This document shows, piece by piece, positions 26,103-35,128 of a stretch of DNA of 64,000 nt. The translations under genes and the position numbers were made by a program. Source of the stretch: Chitinophaga sp. LS1 (lineage in GTDB: Bacteria; Bacteroidota; Bacteroidia; Chitinophagales; Chitinophagaceae); the NCBI RefSeq assembly GCF_034274695.1, contig NZ_CP128362.1, positions 5,582,501 to 5,646,500 of the forward strand. Reading direction: 5' to 3'. The number at the start of each line of letters is the position of its first letter. The first letter of the stretch is position 1. A model generated the notes under the pieces. That model saw only the letters and a program-made list of their open reading frames with translations. It was not told where the DNA came from and did no database searches.

Positions 26103-27161
26103 ATGAAAACGAAGTACATCGTAAGTTTAGTCGTTATCCTGATCATCGGATTGATCGTTTACAAACTGGCTGTCAATAAGAAAAAGCTGAACGAAAAAAA
26201 TAGGCAGGCACCTGTGACCCAGGTACAGATACCGGTAAAGGTAGCCGTTGCAAAGGAACAGTTGCTCGAAATCAACATTGTAAAGACTGGTAACATTGCA
26301 CCGTTCAAAGAAGCAAAGGTCGTAGCCATGAGCGGCGGTACCCTTACACAGGTGCGCTTTGAACTGGGAGACCAGGTAAAACAGGAACAGGTACTCGCTA
26401 TTACGGATACACGACAGGCACAGCTGGAACTACAAAAAGCAGAAACAGATGCTGCTAAGCTCCGTAATGACCTCGATACCTACACCGAACTTCTGAAAGG
26501 AAAAGCCGCCACACAGGAGAAGGTAAATGAAATAAAAAATAACTACCAGACTGCTCTGAACCAGGTAGACCAGGCCCGGAAGAAACTCGCGGATGCCGCC
26601 ATCAAAGCACCTACCAGTGGGATCATCAGCGCTAAACCGGTAGAACAGGGGGTATTTGTAAATGCAGGTACGGAGATCGCCACTATCGTAAACCTGAACA
26701 AAGCAAAAGTACAGGTGAACCTGACAGAAGCAGAAGTCTACAAAGTAACAAACGGGCAGAAAGTAAAGATCACCGCTGATGTGTATCCCGGTAAGGAATT
26801 CTCCGGTACCATCAGTTTTATCAGCCCACAGGCCGATCAGACACACAACTACCTGGTAGAGATCATGACGGACAATGCCACACAGTCCATCCTCCGCTCC
26901 GGTACATTCGTATACGCCGATTTCTCGAGGAAGACACAGGAACAATTCCTGGTGATCCCGAGAGAAGCCCTGACAGAGAGCGTGAAGAACGCTTCTGTAT
27001 ATGTAGTGAAGAATAATGTAGTACATCAGCAGATCATCCAGACCGGTACTGAAATGGGAGGTTTGATGCAGGTGATCAGTGGTTTGCAGGCAGGTGACTC
27101 CGTCGTTACTTCCGGTCAGATCAACCTGAAAGATGGTACTCCAGTCAGTGTGTCAAAATAA
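26103..27161 (+). CDS. RND efflux periplasmic adaptor (MFP)
   Basis: A 352-residue adaptor with an N-terminal membrane anchor (about 5-23), hairpin coiled coil (about 100-155), lipoyl motifs (VVAMSGGTLTQVRFELGDQV; IKAPTSGIISAKPVEQGV) and a C-terminal membrane-proximal domain. It bridges the RND pump and the TolC protein. It starts eight bases after the TolC stop. Confidence 0.93.
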   Translation: MKTKYIVSLVVILIIGLIVYKLAVNKKKLNEKNRQAPVTQVQIPVKVAVAKEQLLEINIVKTGNIAPFKEAKVVAMSGGTLTQVRFELGDQVKQEQVLAITDTRQAQLELQKAETDAAKLRNDLDTYTELLKGKAATQEKVNEIKNNYQTALNQVDQARKKLADAAIKAPTSGIISAKPVEQGVFVNAGTEIATIVNLNKAKVQVNLTEAEVYKVTNGQKVKITADVYPGKEFSGTISFISPQADQTHNYLVEIMTDNATQSILRSGTFVYADFSRKTQEQFLVIPREALTESVKNASVYVVKNNVVHQQIIQTGTEMGGLMQVISGLQAGDSVVTSGQINLKDGTPVSVSK

Positions 27162-27173
27162 AAAAGCACCCTC

Positions 27174-30100
27174 ATGTCAATAGCAGAAATTGCCGTAAAA
27201 CGGCCTCTATTAATACTTGTAATATTTACGGTGCTGATACTTTTCGGACTGGAATGTTATCATAGCCTGAATTATAACCTGCTGCCCAAGATGGAAGTGC
27301 CTACTGTAACAGTGAGCACAGTCTATGCAGGGGCCTCCGCTTCTGAAGTGGAAACATCCGTGACAAAGAAACTGGAAGATGCCTTTGCTTCTGTAGAAGG
27401 TCTGGATAAGATCACCTCCAAATCACAGGAAGGTGTATCACAGGTAGTCATTACCTTCAAGAGTGGTACCAACATCGACAGAGCAGAAGCAGATATCCAG
27501 CGTAAAGCAGATCAGGCACAGAATGACCTGCCAAAGGATATCGATAAACCTTTGGTAAATAAAGTAAACCTGGAAGAAGCGCCGGTGGTGAAGGCCGGTG
27601 TTACTTCTACACTCGCTCCCCGTGCATTGTATGACCTGGTCGATAAGCAACTGCGCCCCATCTTACAAAACGTATCCGGTGTAGGACAGGTAAACATCAT
27701 CGGTGGTGATGAACGTGAGATACAGGTAAACGTAGATCAGGGTAAACTCAATGCCTACGGTATCACCATCACGCAGGTGACAGATGCTGTGAACAATGCG
27801 AACCAGTCATTCCCTGCAGGTAGTATCGAGACACTGAACCAGCAGGTGACCATCCAGTATGATGCGAACGTTACTTCAGTGTCACAGATCAGTGAGCTGA
27901 TCGTGGTACAACGTCCGGGTGGCGGCAGCGTATTTTTAAAAGATGTAGCTGAAGTTGTGGATGCTACTGCCAAAGCGACGGCTATCAACCATATCAATGG
28001 ACTTCCTTCTATTGGTATTCAGATCGTGAAGCAATCAGATGCAAATGCCGTGAATGTAAGCCGTGATGTAAAGAAAGCATTTGCCAATCTTGAACAACAG
28101 TATAAAGACAGCAAAGTAAAATTCACGATATCCTCAGACCAGTCTACCTACACCCTTCGCTCTGCGGATGCTGTAATGGAAGACTTAGTGCTGGCGGTAA
28201 TCATCGTAGGAGTTGTGATGCTGGCTTTCCTGCATAGCTTCCGTAGTTCTATGTTTGTGATGGTGGCATTGCCATCTTCTATGATTCCTACATTTATCGC
28301 CATGTATCTGCTGGGCTTCTCGCTGAACCTGATGACGCTGATGGCGCTCTCGCTGGTGGTGGGGATTCTGGTGGATGACTCCATTGTGGTGCTGGAAAAC
28401 ATTTATCGACACCTGGAAGCAGGAACGGATCGGAAACAGGCTGCCCTTGATGGTCGTAATGAAATTGGCTTTACAGCCATGGCGATCACACTGGTGGATG
28501 TGGTGGTGTTCCTGCCACTGGCTATGGCCGGTGGGATCATCGGTATGATCTTAAGAGAGTTTTCATTAGTAGTGGTGATATCTACCTTAATGAGCCTGTT
28601 CGTATCCTTCACGGTAACGCCTATGTTAGCCAGCCGTTTCGGCAGATTGGAACATCTTACTAAAGATACCTGGTGGGGTAGACTCAACCTGGGATTCGAA
28701 CATATTATTGATGTGATCAAAGAAAACTATGGTAAATTATTGAAGGTAAGTCTGCATAAAAAACGATACCTGTTATCCGGTGTGATCATTCTGATTATAG
28801 GTTCTATTATGCTGGTTGTCAAAGGATTTGTAGGCGCTGCTTTCATCCCTTCAGGAGACCAGGGGGAGCTGATGATCAACCTGGAATTGGCTCCGGATGC
28901 GTCTATTTACCAGACAAATATGCTGACACAACAAGTGGAGAAACACATCCTTGCCAGACCGGAAGTAGACAAGGTCTTTTCCAGTATCGGCTTCCTGACA
29001 GGTGGTGTGGCCGGTACAGGTAATAACAGTAATAAGGCGGAGCTGACCGTGACGCTTGTAGATGCAAAGAAACGAGACATGACAGCGGAGGAATTCGGTA
29101 TCATGATGCAGCGTGAGTTGACCGCCAGCGTCCCTGGTGTGAAAGTAACGGCATCACCGACTTCTATCACGGGCAATGCCAGCACAGCACCCATCCAGAT
29201 TGCCGTGAAAGGTGTGAACCTGAAAGACGTGCGTGGTGTGGCGGAGCAATACATGAAGATTACAGCGGGTGTGCCGGGTACACAGTTCGTACAGCTCTCA
29301 GTAAAAGACCCGAAGCCACAGATAGAAGTGAAATTGGATAGAGAGAAAATGACCTTGTTAGGGCTCAATGCCAGCCAGGTAGGGGGGGCTTTGCAGAATG
29401 CATTCAGTGGAAACGATAAGAGTAAATTCAAGCAATCAGGCAATGAATACGACATTCTTGTAAGCCTGGATCGTTTTAACAGATCAGATATCAATAATGT
29501 AAGAAATCTTTCATTTACGAATAATGATGGGCAAACATTTGTGATGAGTCAGTTCGCCGAAATAAAAGAAGGAATAGGTGAAAGTGTGCTGGAACGCAGC
29601 GACCGGCTCAACTCTATCACGGTGAATGCAAACGTGGCAGGCAGGCCGACAGGTACAGTGGCGACAGAGATCAAAGAAAAAGTAGCCAGCGTAAAACTAC
29701 CCGAAGGCGTGTCCATTGAATACCTCGGTGACGTAAAGAACCAGGGCGATGCTTTTGGAAGTCTGGGACTGGCATTGATCACAGCGATCCTGTTGGTATA
29801 CCTGATCATGGTGGCGCTGTATGAAAGTGTGATCTATCCATTCGTAGTATTGTTCTCTATTCCGGTGGCATTGGTCGGTGCACTGCTGGCACTGGCACTG
29901 AGTATGGAGACGCTGAATATCTTCTCTATTATTGGTGTGATCATGTTGTTAGGTCTCGTGTCAAAGAATGCGATCCTGATCGTGGACTTTACCAATCATT
30001 TGAAAGAGAAGGGTGCTAAGGTAGAAGATGCACTGGTAGAAGCAGGAGAGGAGCGTTTACGTCCGATCCTGATGACGACTCTGGCGATGATCTTTGGTAT

Positions 30101-30290
30101 GTTGCCGATTGCGTTGGCCACGGGAGCGGGTTCTGAGGTCAAGAACGGGATGGCGTGGGTGATCATTGGTGGTTTGACGAGTTCTATGATCCTGACGTTG
30201 TTTGTAGTACCGGCGATGTACCTGATCATTGATAAACTTAAAATACGTTTACAAAAGAAAAAGCAACCCGCGTACCATGAAGCTCATTAG
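27174..30290 (+). CDS. RND efflux transporter (AcrB/HAE-1 type)
   Basis: A 1038-residue inner-membrane pump with twelve membrane helices in two halves and two large periplasmic loops. 'GILVDDSIVVLENIYRH' in helix 4 carries the Asp pair of the proton relay, and 'MLLGLVSKNAILIVDF' in helix 10 carries the Lys partner. Length is normal for the HAE-1 group. The last 14 bases overlap the next gene. Confidence 0.95.
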   Translation: MSIAEIAVKRPLLILVIFTVLILFGLECYHSLNYNLLPKMEVPTVTVSTVYAGASASEVETSVTKKLEDAFASVEGLDKITSKSQEGVSQVVITFKSGTNIDRAEADIQRKADQAQNDLPKDIDKPLVNKVNLEEAPVVKAGVTSTLAPRALYDLVDKQLRPILQNVSGVGQVNIIGGDEREIQVNVDQGKLNAYGITITQVTDAVNNANQSFPAGSIETLNQQVTIQYDANVTSVSQISELIVVQRPGGGSVFLKDVAEVVDATAKATAINHINGLPSIGIQIVKQSDANAVNVSRDVKKAFANLEQQYKDSKVKFTISSDQSTYTLRSADAVMEDLVLAVIIVGVVMLAFLHSFRSSMFVMVALPSSMIPTFIAMYLLGFSLNLMTLMALSLVVGILVDDSIVVLENIYRHLEAGTDRKQAALDGRNEIGFTAMAITLVDVVVFLPLAMAGGIIGMILREFSLVVVISTLMSLFVSFTVTPMLASRFGRLEHLTKDTWWGRLNLGFEHIIDVIKENYGKLLKVSLHKKRYLLSGVIILIIGSIMLVVKGFVGAAFIPSGDQGELMINLELAPDASIYQTNMLTQQVEKHILARPEVDKVFSSIGFLTGGVAGTGNNSNKAELTVTLVDAKKRDMTAEEFGIMMQRELTASVPGVKVTASPTSITGNASTAPIQIAVKGVNLKDVRGVAEQYMKITAGVPGTQFVQLSVKDPKPQIEVKLDREKMTLLGLNASQVGGALQNAFSGNDKSKFKQSGNEYDILVSLDRFNRSDINNVRNLSFTNNDGQTFVMSQFAEIKEGIGESVLERSDRLNSITVNANVAGRPTGTVATEIKEKVASVKLPEGVSIEYLGDVKNQGDAFGSLGLALITAILLVYLIMVALYESVIYPFVVLFSIPVALVGALLALALSMETLNIFSIIGVIMLLGLVSKNAILIVDFTNHLKEKGAKVEDALVEAGEERLRPILMTTLAMIFGMLPIALATGAGSEVKNGMAWVIIGGLTSSMILTLFVVPAMYLIIDKLKIRLQKKKQPAYHEAH

Positions 30291-31431
30291 TAGTACATTG
30301 TTCTGTGCACTGGCGTTCCTGATAGCAGCAAGTGCACAGGATTCACTGGCACGCACTGAAAAAGTGGAGGACTCACCTGCGCGCACTGTAAGAGCACAGG
30401 ATCCACCTCCACGCTTTGCAAGGGCGCAGGACTCACTCACGCGCTTTACAAGTGCTCAGGATTCACTTGCACCCACTGCAAGCGCACACGACTCATCCGC
30501 ACGCTTTGCAATAGTGCAGGATTCGCTGGCGAAGGTCCAATTGAAAAAGGCCTATATCGTAGATCTCCTGCTTAAAAGTCCTGGCATGCGCCCTGCAATG
30601 ATCTCTACGACGTTCATCAGCAGGGGGCAACTGGAAGGGAACTTAAAAGGGAAGAACATATTGAGCAGCGATTTTGGACAGCAACGTACAGAAGCACTGC
30701 TAAATCTCCCGGTTAAGAATTGGGGGAAGAGTGGCATGGTGACGGCAACTATCCTCTATGCGCGTACGAATTATCAGCTTTCTGATATAAAGGGCCTGGA
30801 TATTACGGAATCTTCATTATCCAAAAATACTGTAGGCCTGACCACCACCTATCGCAGAGTAGATTCCCTGTTTGGCCGTATGTTTGTCTCATCGGCCAGT
30901 GTGGTCCTTTTAACAGGTGATGGTGGCGGTATTAATAAGTATGCGGTGATGGGAAATGGAATGATCTTACTGAAAAAATCAGCGCAGACCACATTGATGG
31001 TAGGTATACAGGTGATCATTGATCCTACCAACATCACACCGGTCATTCCATTGCTTGTTTATCAAAAGCAGTTGCCGAATGGGGTTGATCTGAATTTCAC
31101 GATCCCACAGCAATTGACCTTACGGAAGACCCTGAGCAAAAATTGCTGGGCGAGCTTCGGAACGATCTTATCCTCCTCTGTATCCTTCTTCAACTATAGC
31201 TCACCTAATATACCGCGAAATGCGAATTTCAGCACGCTGGATCTGAAGACAGGGCCGGGGGTAGAATACAAACTGGGTAAGTTATTGCTGGCAGGAGTGA
31301 GTGCAGGGTTATGGACGCCGGTGATGTACAGACAGTATGGACGGTGGGAGAAGTCGAATCGTTATTTCTTTGATGGCAAAGTGGATACGACACCTTATAT
31401 TAATTTGAATTTATCATTAATACCTTTTTGA
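30277..31431 (+). CDS. Outer-membrane beta-barrel-like protein with N-terminal decapeptide repeats
   Basis: A 384-residue protein with a signal peptide (cleavage near residue 19-20), then seven copies of a 10-residue repeat (AQDSLARxxx; residues 20-86), then a domain of alternating hydrophobic strands ending in Phe (LSLIPF), as outer-membrane barrels do. It may belong to the DUF6268 group, which I cannot confirm. The ATG at 30277 overlaps the RND stop by 14 bases, so it is translated as the fourth operon gene; a frame extension to 30229 lies within the pump gene and is rejected. Its role in efflux is unknown. Confidence 0.8.
   Translation: MKLISSTLFCALAFLIAASAQDSLARTEKVEDSPARTVRAQDPPPRFARAQDSLTRFTSAQDSLAPTASAHDSSARFAIVQDSLAKVQLKKAYIVDLLLKSPGMRPAMISTTFISRGQLEGNLKGKNILSSDFGQQRTEALLNLPVKNWGKSGMVTATILYARTNYQLSDIKGLDITESSLSKNTVGLTTTYRRVDSLFGRMFVSSASVVLLTGDGGGINKYAVMGNGMILLKKSAQTTLMVGIQVIIDPTNITPVIPLLVYQKQLPNGVDLNFTIPQQLTLRKTLSKNCWASFGTILSSSVSFFNYSSPNIPRNANFSTLDLKTGPGVEYKLGKLLLAGVSAGLWTPVMYRQYGRWEKSNRYFFDGKVDTTPYINLNLSLIPF
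30334..30537 (+). repeat. 30-bp in-frame tandem repeat, about seven copies
   Basis: Units of 30 bp starting GCACAGGAT-CACT encode AQDSLARTEK and variants. Copies differ at many positions, mostly in the last four codons. They lie exactly at the predicted signal-peptide cleavage site. Confidence 0.9.
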
Positions 31432-31471
31432 TAGTTACAAAATGTGTAACGAAGTTGTAGGTTTAAGCAAT

Positions 31472-31506
31472 GAGCCCGGTATTCATACCGGGCTCTGTTT
31501 TTTTAT
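31472..31506 (+). terminator. Rho-independent terminator of the RND operon
   Basis: GAGCCCGGTAT and ATACCGGGCTC form a perfect 11-bp stem with a 2-nt spacer, followed by TGTTTTTTTATTT. Confidence 0.92.
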
Positions 31507-31521
31507 TTGTGTGTGATAGAA

Positions 31522-32013
31522 TTATTCCTTTACAAAATCACTATTCTTATCTCCATACATCCACTCATAGGCACCATCTGCATGCTCTAAGTCTGTAATA
31601 GGGCAGAAACATGCACTGGCATAGATATTATCCGGCTCATCAGCTGCACCTGTTTCGTTGAGGTACGCATCATACAAATGGCAATTACCAGAAGCAGCCA
31701 GCAAACCAGGTAGCGCACCGCCCGCACTTACACCTGTAGAAATGATATAATCCGCATCGCCAGGTAATACCCCTTTATTATGACGAATGTACCGGACTGC
31801 TACCTTCAGGTCAACAATCGCAGCAGGGGCCTTACCATAGTAAGTGCCATCGTTGTTTCTTTCAACATGGTTTAATCCTTTTGTGATATAAATCCAGGAT
31901 GAATCAATCGAACTACCGGACTGGTTGCGAACAAAAGGAAGAACAACGCGGTAAAGCATTAAATTTGCGCGACATTCCGGAATGACTGGCTTTGATGCCC
32001 GGATACATTTCAT
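31522..32013 (-). pseudogene. Truncated tannase/feruloyl-esterase-like alpha/beta hydrolase
   Basis: A 163-residue frame containing the middle of a larger esterase: 'GKAPAAIVDLKVAVRYIRHN', the nucleophile block STGVSAGGALPGLLAASGN with Ser, and 'ASACFCPITDLEHADGAYEWMYGD'. Relatives of this type run to about 450-550 residues; here both the N-terminal strands before the nucleophile domain and all of the C-terminal part with the catalytic Asp/His are missing, and the frame stops at FVKE. No remnant was seen on either side. The first 25 residues are encoded by the bioA promoter region and are probably not real coding sequence. Confidence 0.6.
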
Positions 32014-32039
32014 GCATATTCCGGATACTTTTAAAACAT

Positions 32040-32047
32040 TAAATTTG
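32040..32047 (+). promoter_or_regulatory. -7 box for bioA (second copy 80 bp upstream)
   Basis: TAAATTTG matches TAnnTTTG and ends five bases before ATG 32053. The same octamer, within a shared block TAAA(G/A)CATTAAATTTG, occurs at 31960-31967, exactly 80 bp upstream. Confidence 0.5.
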
Positions 32048-32052
32048 TGCCC

Positions 32053-33315
32053 ATGAAATTATGGTATCCCTACAGGCAGATGAAGGATCTTGGGCAGGTG
32101 CCCGTAATGGTGGCCGGACAAGGCACGGAGATGATACTGGATGATGGACGCAGATTGACAGATGGAATTTCTTCGTGGTGGGCGGTGATCCATGGGTATA
32201 ATCATCCAGACATTAATAATGCATTGATAGAACAGATCAATAGTTTTTCGCATGTCATGCTGGGTGGGTTGTCGCATCCGCCTGCATTGGCATTGGCAGA
32301 TAAGTTGGTGGAGATTGCACCTCCTGGATTGAATCATGTGTTTTATTCTGATAGCGGTTCTGTTGGGGTGGAAGTGGCCTTGAAAATGGCATTGCAGTAT
32401 TGGAGAAATACGGGCCATATAGGAAAACATAAAATCATCTCACTGAAGAATGGCTACCATGGCGATACATTTAAGGCCATGGAAGTGGGGGATGATTCTG
32501 ATTTCTCTAATGCATTTGTGGATGTATTGCATAGGGGATATTTTTTAGATACACCTGCAGGTGGGTTTGATGCAGATGCTGCAACTATTCAAAAAGAAGC
32601 TTCGAAGCTGGAAGATCTGTTGAAAATACATGCGCCTGAAATTGCCTGCTTTATACTCGAACCTATTGTACAATGTGCCGGTGGGTTTAGAATTTACTCT
32701 CCTTTATATTTGAAAGCGGCGAGAGCGTTATGCGATAAATATAATATACTCTTAGTGCTGGATGAAGTAGCTACCGGTTTTGGCCGCACAGGCAAACTAT
32801 TCGCAGCAGATCATGCTGGTATTACCCCTGATATTATGATCGTTGGAAAAGCATTGACAGCAGGGTATATGGGGCATGCAGCTACACTGGCCACTACCCG
32901 TGTTTTTAATAGTTTTTTAGGTGAGTCTTATGATAAGGCACTGATGCATGGGCCTACATTTATGGGGAACCCGCTGGCGACTACCGTTGCTTTAAAAAGC
33001 ATAGAGATTATAGAAAAGAACCATTATTTAGAACGTATTGCAGCGATAAATGCAGTTATACGAAATGAATTTGATAAGATTGAATCTCCTGCAATTGCAG
33101 ATAAAAGAATAGTAGGAGCCATTGGTGCGATTGAACTAAAAGAAGACAGCATGATGGCTGGCTTTCGCGACTATGCTATGGCAAATGGGGCATGGCTGAG
33201 ACCTATTGGTAAAGTCATGTATGTGATGCCTGCTTATATTATTACTGATGATGAATTGCGGAAACTGATCCGGATCATGCGCGACTGGATCAGTCATGTT
33301 TATGCAAACGGCTAA
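32053..33315 (+). CDS. bioA: Adenosylmethionine-8-amino-7-oxononanoate aminotransferase
   Basis: A 420-residue PLP-dependent class III aminotransferase. It converts 7-keto-8-aminopelargonate to 7,8-diaminopelargonate in biotin synthesis using S-adenosylmethionine as amino donor. Typical BioA blocks are DGISSWWAVIHGYNHP near the start, GYHGDTFKAMEVGDD, LDEVATGFGRTGKLFA, the PLP-Lys in GKALTAGYMG, and HGPTFMGNPLA. ATG 32053 is preferred to GTG 32047, which ends the -7 box. No other biotin gene is in the window. Confidence 0.93.
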   Translation: MKLWYPYRQMKDLGQVPVMVAGQGTEMILDDGRRLTDGISSWWAVIHGYNHPDINNALIEQINSFSHVMLGGLSHPPALALADKLVEIAPPGLNHVFYSDSGSVGVEVALKMALQYWRNTGHIGKHKIISLKNGYHGDTFKAMEVGDDSDFSNAFVDVLHRGYFLDTPAGGFDADAATIQKEASKLEDLLKIHAPEIACFILEPIVQCAGGFRIYSPLYLKAARALCDKYNILLVLDEVATGFGRTGKLFAADHAGITPDIMIVGKALTAGYMGHAATLATTRVFNSFLGESYDKALMHGPTFMGNPLATTVALKSIEIIEKNHYLERIAAINAVIRNEFDKIESPAIADKRIVGAIGAIELKEDSMMAGFRDYAMANGAWLRPIGKVMYVMPAYIITDDELRKLIRIMRDWISHVYANG

Positions 33316-33325
33316 GAGATGATAA

Positions 33326-33348
33326 GTGGAGGTCACTAAGACCTCCAC
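33326..33348. terminator. Terminator-like hairpin between bioA and the PorT-type gene
   Basis: GTGGAGGTC and GACCTCCAC pair around a 5-nt loop, between convergent stop codons; the T-run is weak. Confidence 0.65.
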
Positions 33349-33358
33349 CTTTCAAACA

Positions 33359-33898
33359 TTAAAAAATGTAGAATACGCTACCCTGCGCCACTCCGCTTCT
33401 GAAATCACCCACGTTACCAGCGGAAGAAACACCCGCTACATACCTTACCCCAAACCCTAATCCCATTTTACTCTGATACCCTACGCCAGCCGCCGCTCCA
33501 TAATCCAATTGCTTTGAAAAATTCTCAACATCCTCATGCATACGCATACCGGCTTGCGCACCTGCCTCTACATACAATCCCAGTGGTGTACGATACTTTA
33601 ATAATACAGGCACTGCGAGGTAATATACCTTCTGGTCTACATCCTGAATCTTAGCTCCCTGTGAAGAGAACAAAAATTCTTCCTGTATAGAAAATTTTGG
33701 GGTTAACCTGAAATTGACAATTCCTCCTGCATGAAAACCGATTAATGGATCAGTTGTAAAATTTGCATTCATATAATCGCTGTAGTTGACCCCCGCTTTG
33801 ACCCCGAAACTCAATCTGCTAAATACCCCTTGTGCGAATGATTGTCCAAATGAATGTGATGATGCTAAGACGAACGAAATGGCGAGTAGTTTTTTCAT
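33359..33898 (-). CDS. PorT-type outer membrane beta-barrel protein
   Basis: A 179-residue protein with a signal peptide (about 19 residues, SHSFGQ) followed by eight amphipathic strands (for example SFGVKAGVNYSDY, FSIQEEFLFSSQGAK, LYVEAGAQAG) and a C-terminal Phe, the pattern of Bacteroidota outer-membrane beta-barrel proteins. A -7-like box (CAACTTTG, about 33914-33921) with a TTG about 18 bases upstream lies before the start. It is divergent from the third LytS/LytTR pair. Function is unknown. Confidence 0.85.
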   Translation of the reverse strand: MKKLLAISFVLASSHSFGQSFAQGVFSRLSFGVKAGVNYSDYMNANFTTDPLIGFHAGGIVNFRLTPKFSIQEEFLFSSQGAKIQDVDQKVYYLAVPVLLKYRTPLGLYVEAGAQAGMRMHEDVENFSKQLDYGAAAGVGYQSKMGLGFGVRYVAGVSSAGNVGDFRSGVAQGSVFYIF

Positions 33899-34069
33899 TA
33901 TTTTTGATTTTTAGCAAAGTTGTCGCTTATACCAGGGGAGCAATAGTACATTCGCTACGAACCGGACAAATTACAACATTAGCCGCCGCCTGTCACTTCG
34001 TACCTCGTTTTGTCCGTTTCGCTTGCTGGGAATGTTCGGTGTTACTCCTCATTATAGTACCTTTATTAT

Positions 34070-35128
34070 ATGGCAAACCATCTGTTAAGAAATAAGCTGT
34101 TCCGGTATACCTTGCTGATTTCTTTATGCATCACTGCATTTGTTTACATCTTTGTATTCATATTCAGTGCGCGGCAACATGTATTGATCTACCCCTTGTT
34201 TGTGGGATGCCGGTTCCTGTTTCAGGGTATAGTCAATATCTATCTGTATGAATGGACCTTTCATGGAACGTCTATCGCGAATAGTAGGCAAAAGAACCTA
34301 CTGCGGTACTTAATTGGATATCTCATTTGTTTTATCTTCTTTTTTTGCACCGCACCTTTGGAACAGATCGTTTCACCATTACCGCCGTTGCCGGATCACC
34401 ATTGGTCAATAATTGATAATATCCCGTCTACATTGTGGCAGGCCGCTATGAACCATGGTCTGGTAATCATCTTTCAGAACCTGCTCATTCTGGAATATGA
34501 ACGGGCTAATACAGCGTTGGAAAATTCAAAACTAAAAACAGCGAACCTCGAGTCTGCAAATTTGTTATTAAAGCAACAGATCCATCCGCATTTCCTTTTC
34601 AATGCATTGAGTATGATGAAAAGTTTGTACCGGGAAGATGTAGAAGCTGGAGAAGCGTACCTTTCTCATCTCGTGAATTTCATGCGGGCATCACTGGCCG
34701 ATCACCAACAAAAAATAGCGCGATTGTCTGACGAGATTAAATTGTGCAATGATTACATCGAAATGCAGCGGATCCGTTTTGAAGATGCATTGGTCATTAC
34801 CATTGATATTCCTGAACAAGTGTTGCAGAATGGATATGTACCTTCTTTTTCTTTGCAATCTTTGATAGAAAATGCTATCAAACATAATGAAGTAACCGAG
34901 GCATCTCCATTGATAATCAGGGTTTACCTGGAAGAGGGGCGGATCATTACACAAAACAATTTACAATTGCGAAGACTGATAGATGGATCTAATGGCAAGG
35001 GACTCATTAACCTGATTGAAAGATATCGGATCTTTTCGGCAGATGAAGTGATCATCCACCAGGATAATAATAACTTTACAGTTAGTATAAAAGTATTGTA
35101 CAATGAAGCTGGTAATAATAGAAGATGA
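34070..35128 (+). CDS. LytS-like sensor histidine kinase (third)
   Basis: A 352-residue kinase with four membrane helices in the first 145 residues, phospho-acceptor His174 in QQIHPHFLFNALSMM and an ATPase domain with 'SLIENAIKHNEVT' and 'GKGLINLIERYRIF'. A near-consensus -7 box (TACCTTTA, 34058-34065) is four bases upstream. It overlaps the regulator gene by 26 bp. Confidence 0.9.
   Translation: MANHLLRNKLFRYTLLISLCITAFVYIFVFIFSARQHVLIYPLFVGCRFLFQGIVNIYLYEWTFHGTSIANSRQKNLLRYLIGYLICFIFFFCTAPLEQIVSPLPPLPDHHWSIIDNIPSTLWQAAMNHGLVIIFQNLLILEYERANTALENSKLKTANLESANLLLKQQIHPHFLFNALSMMKSLYREDVEAGEAYLSHLVNFMRASLADHQQKIARLSDEIKLCNDYIEMQRIRFEDALVITIDIPEQVLQNGYVPSFSLQSLIENAIKHNEVTEASPLIIRVYLEEGRIITQNNLQLRRLIDGSNGKGLINLIERYRIFSADEVIIHQDNNNFTVSIKVLYNEAGNNRR

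Noticed and set aside
28907..29494. Antisense frame of 195 codons within the RND pump gene
   Set aside because: Shadow of a long conserved gene; composition and lack of motifs show it is not coding.
33832..34095. 87-codon plus-strand frame between the PorT-type gene and the third LytS gene
   Set aside because: It overlaps both real genes and the promoter regions and has no family features.
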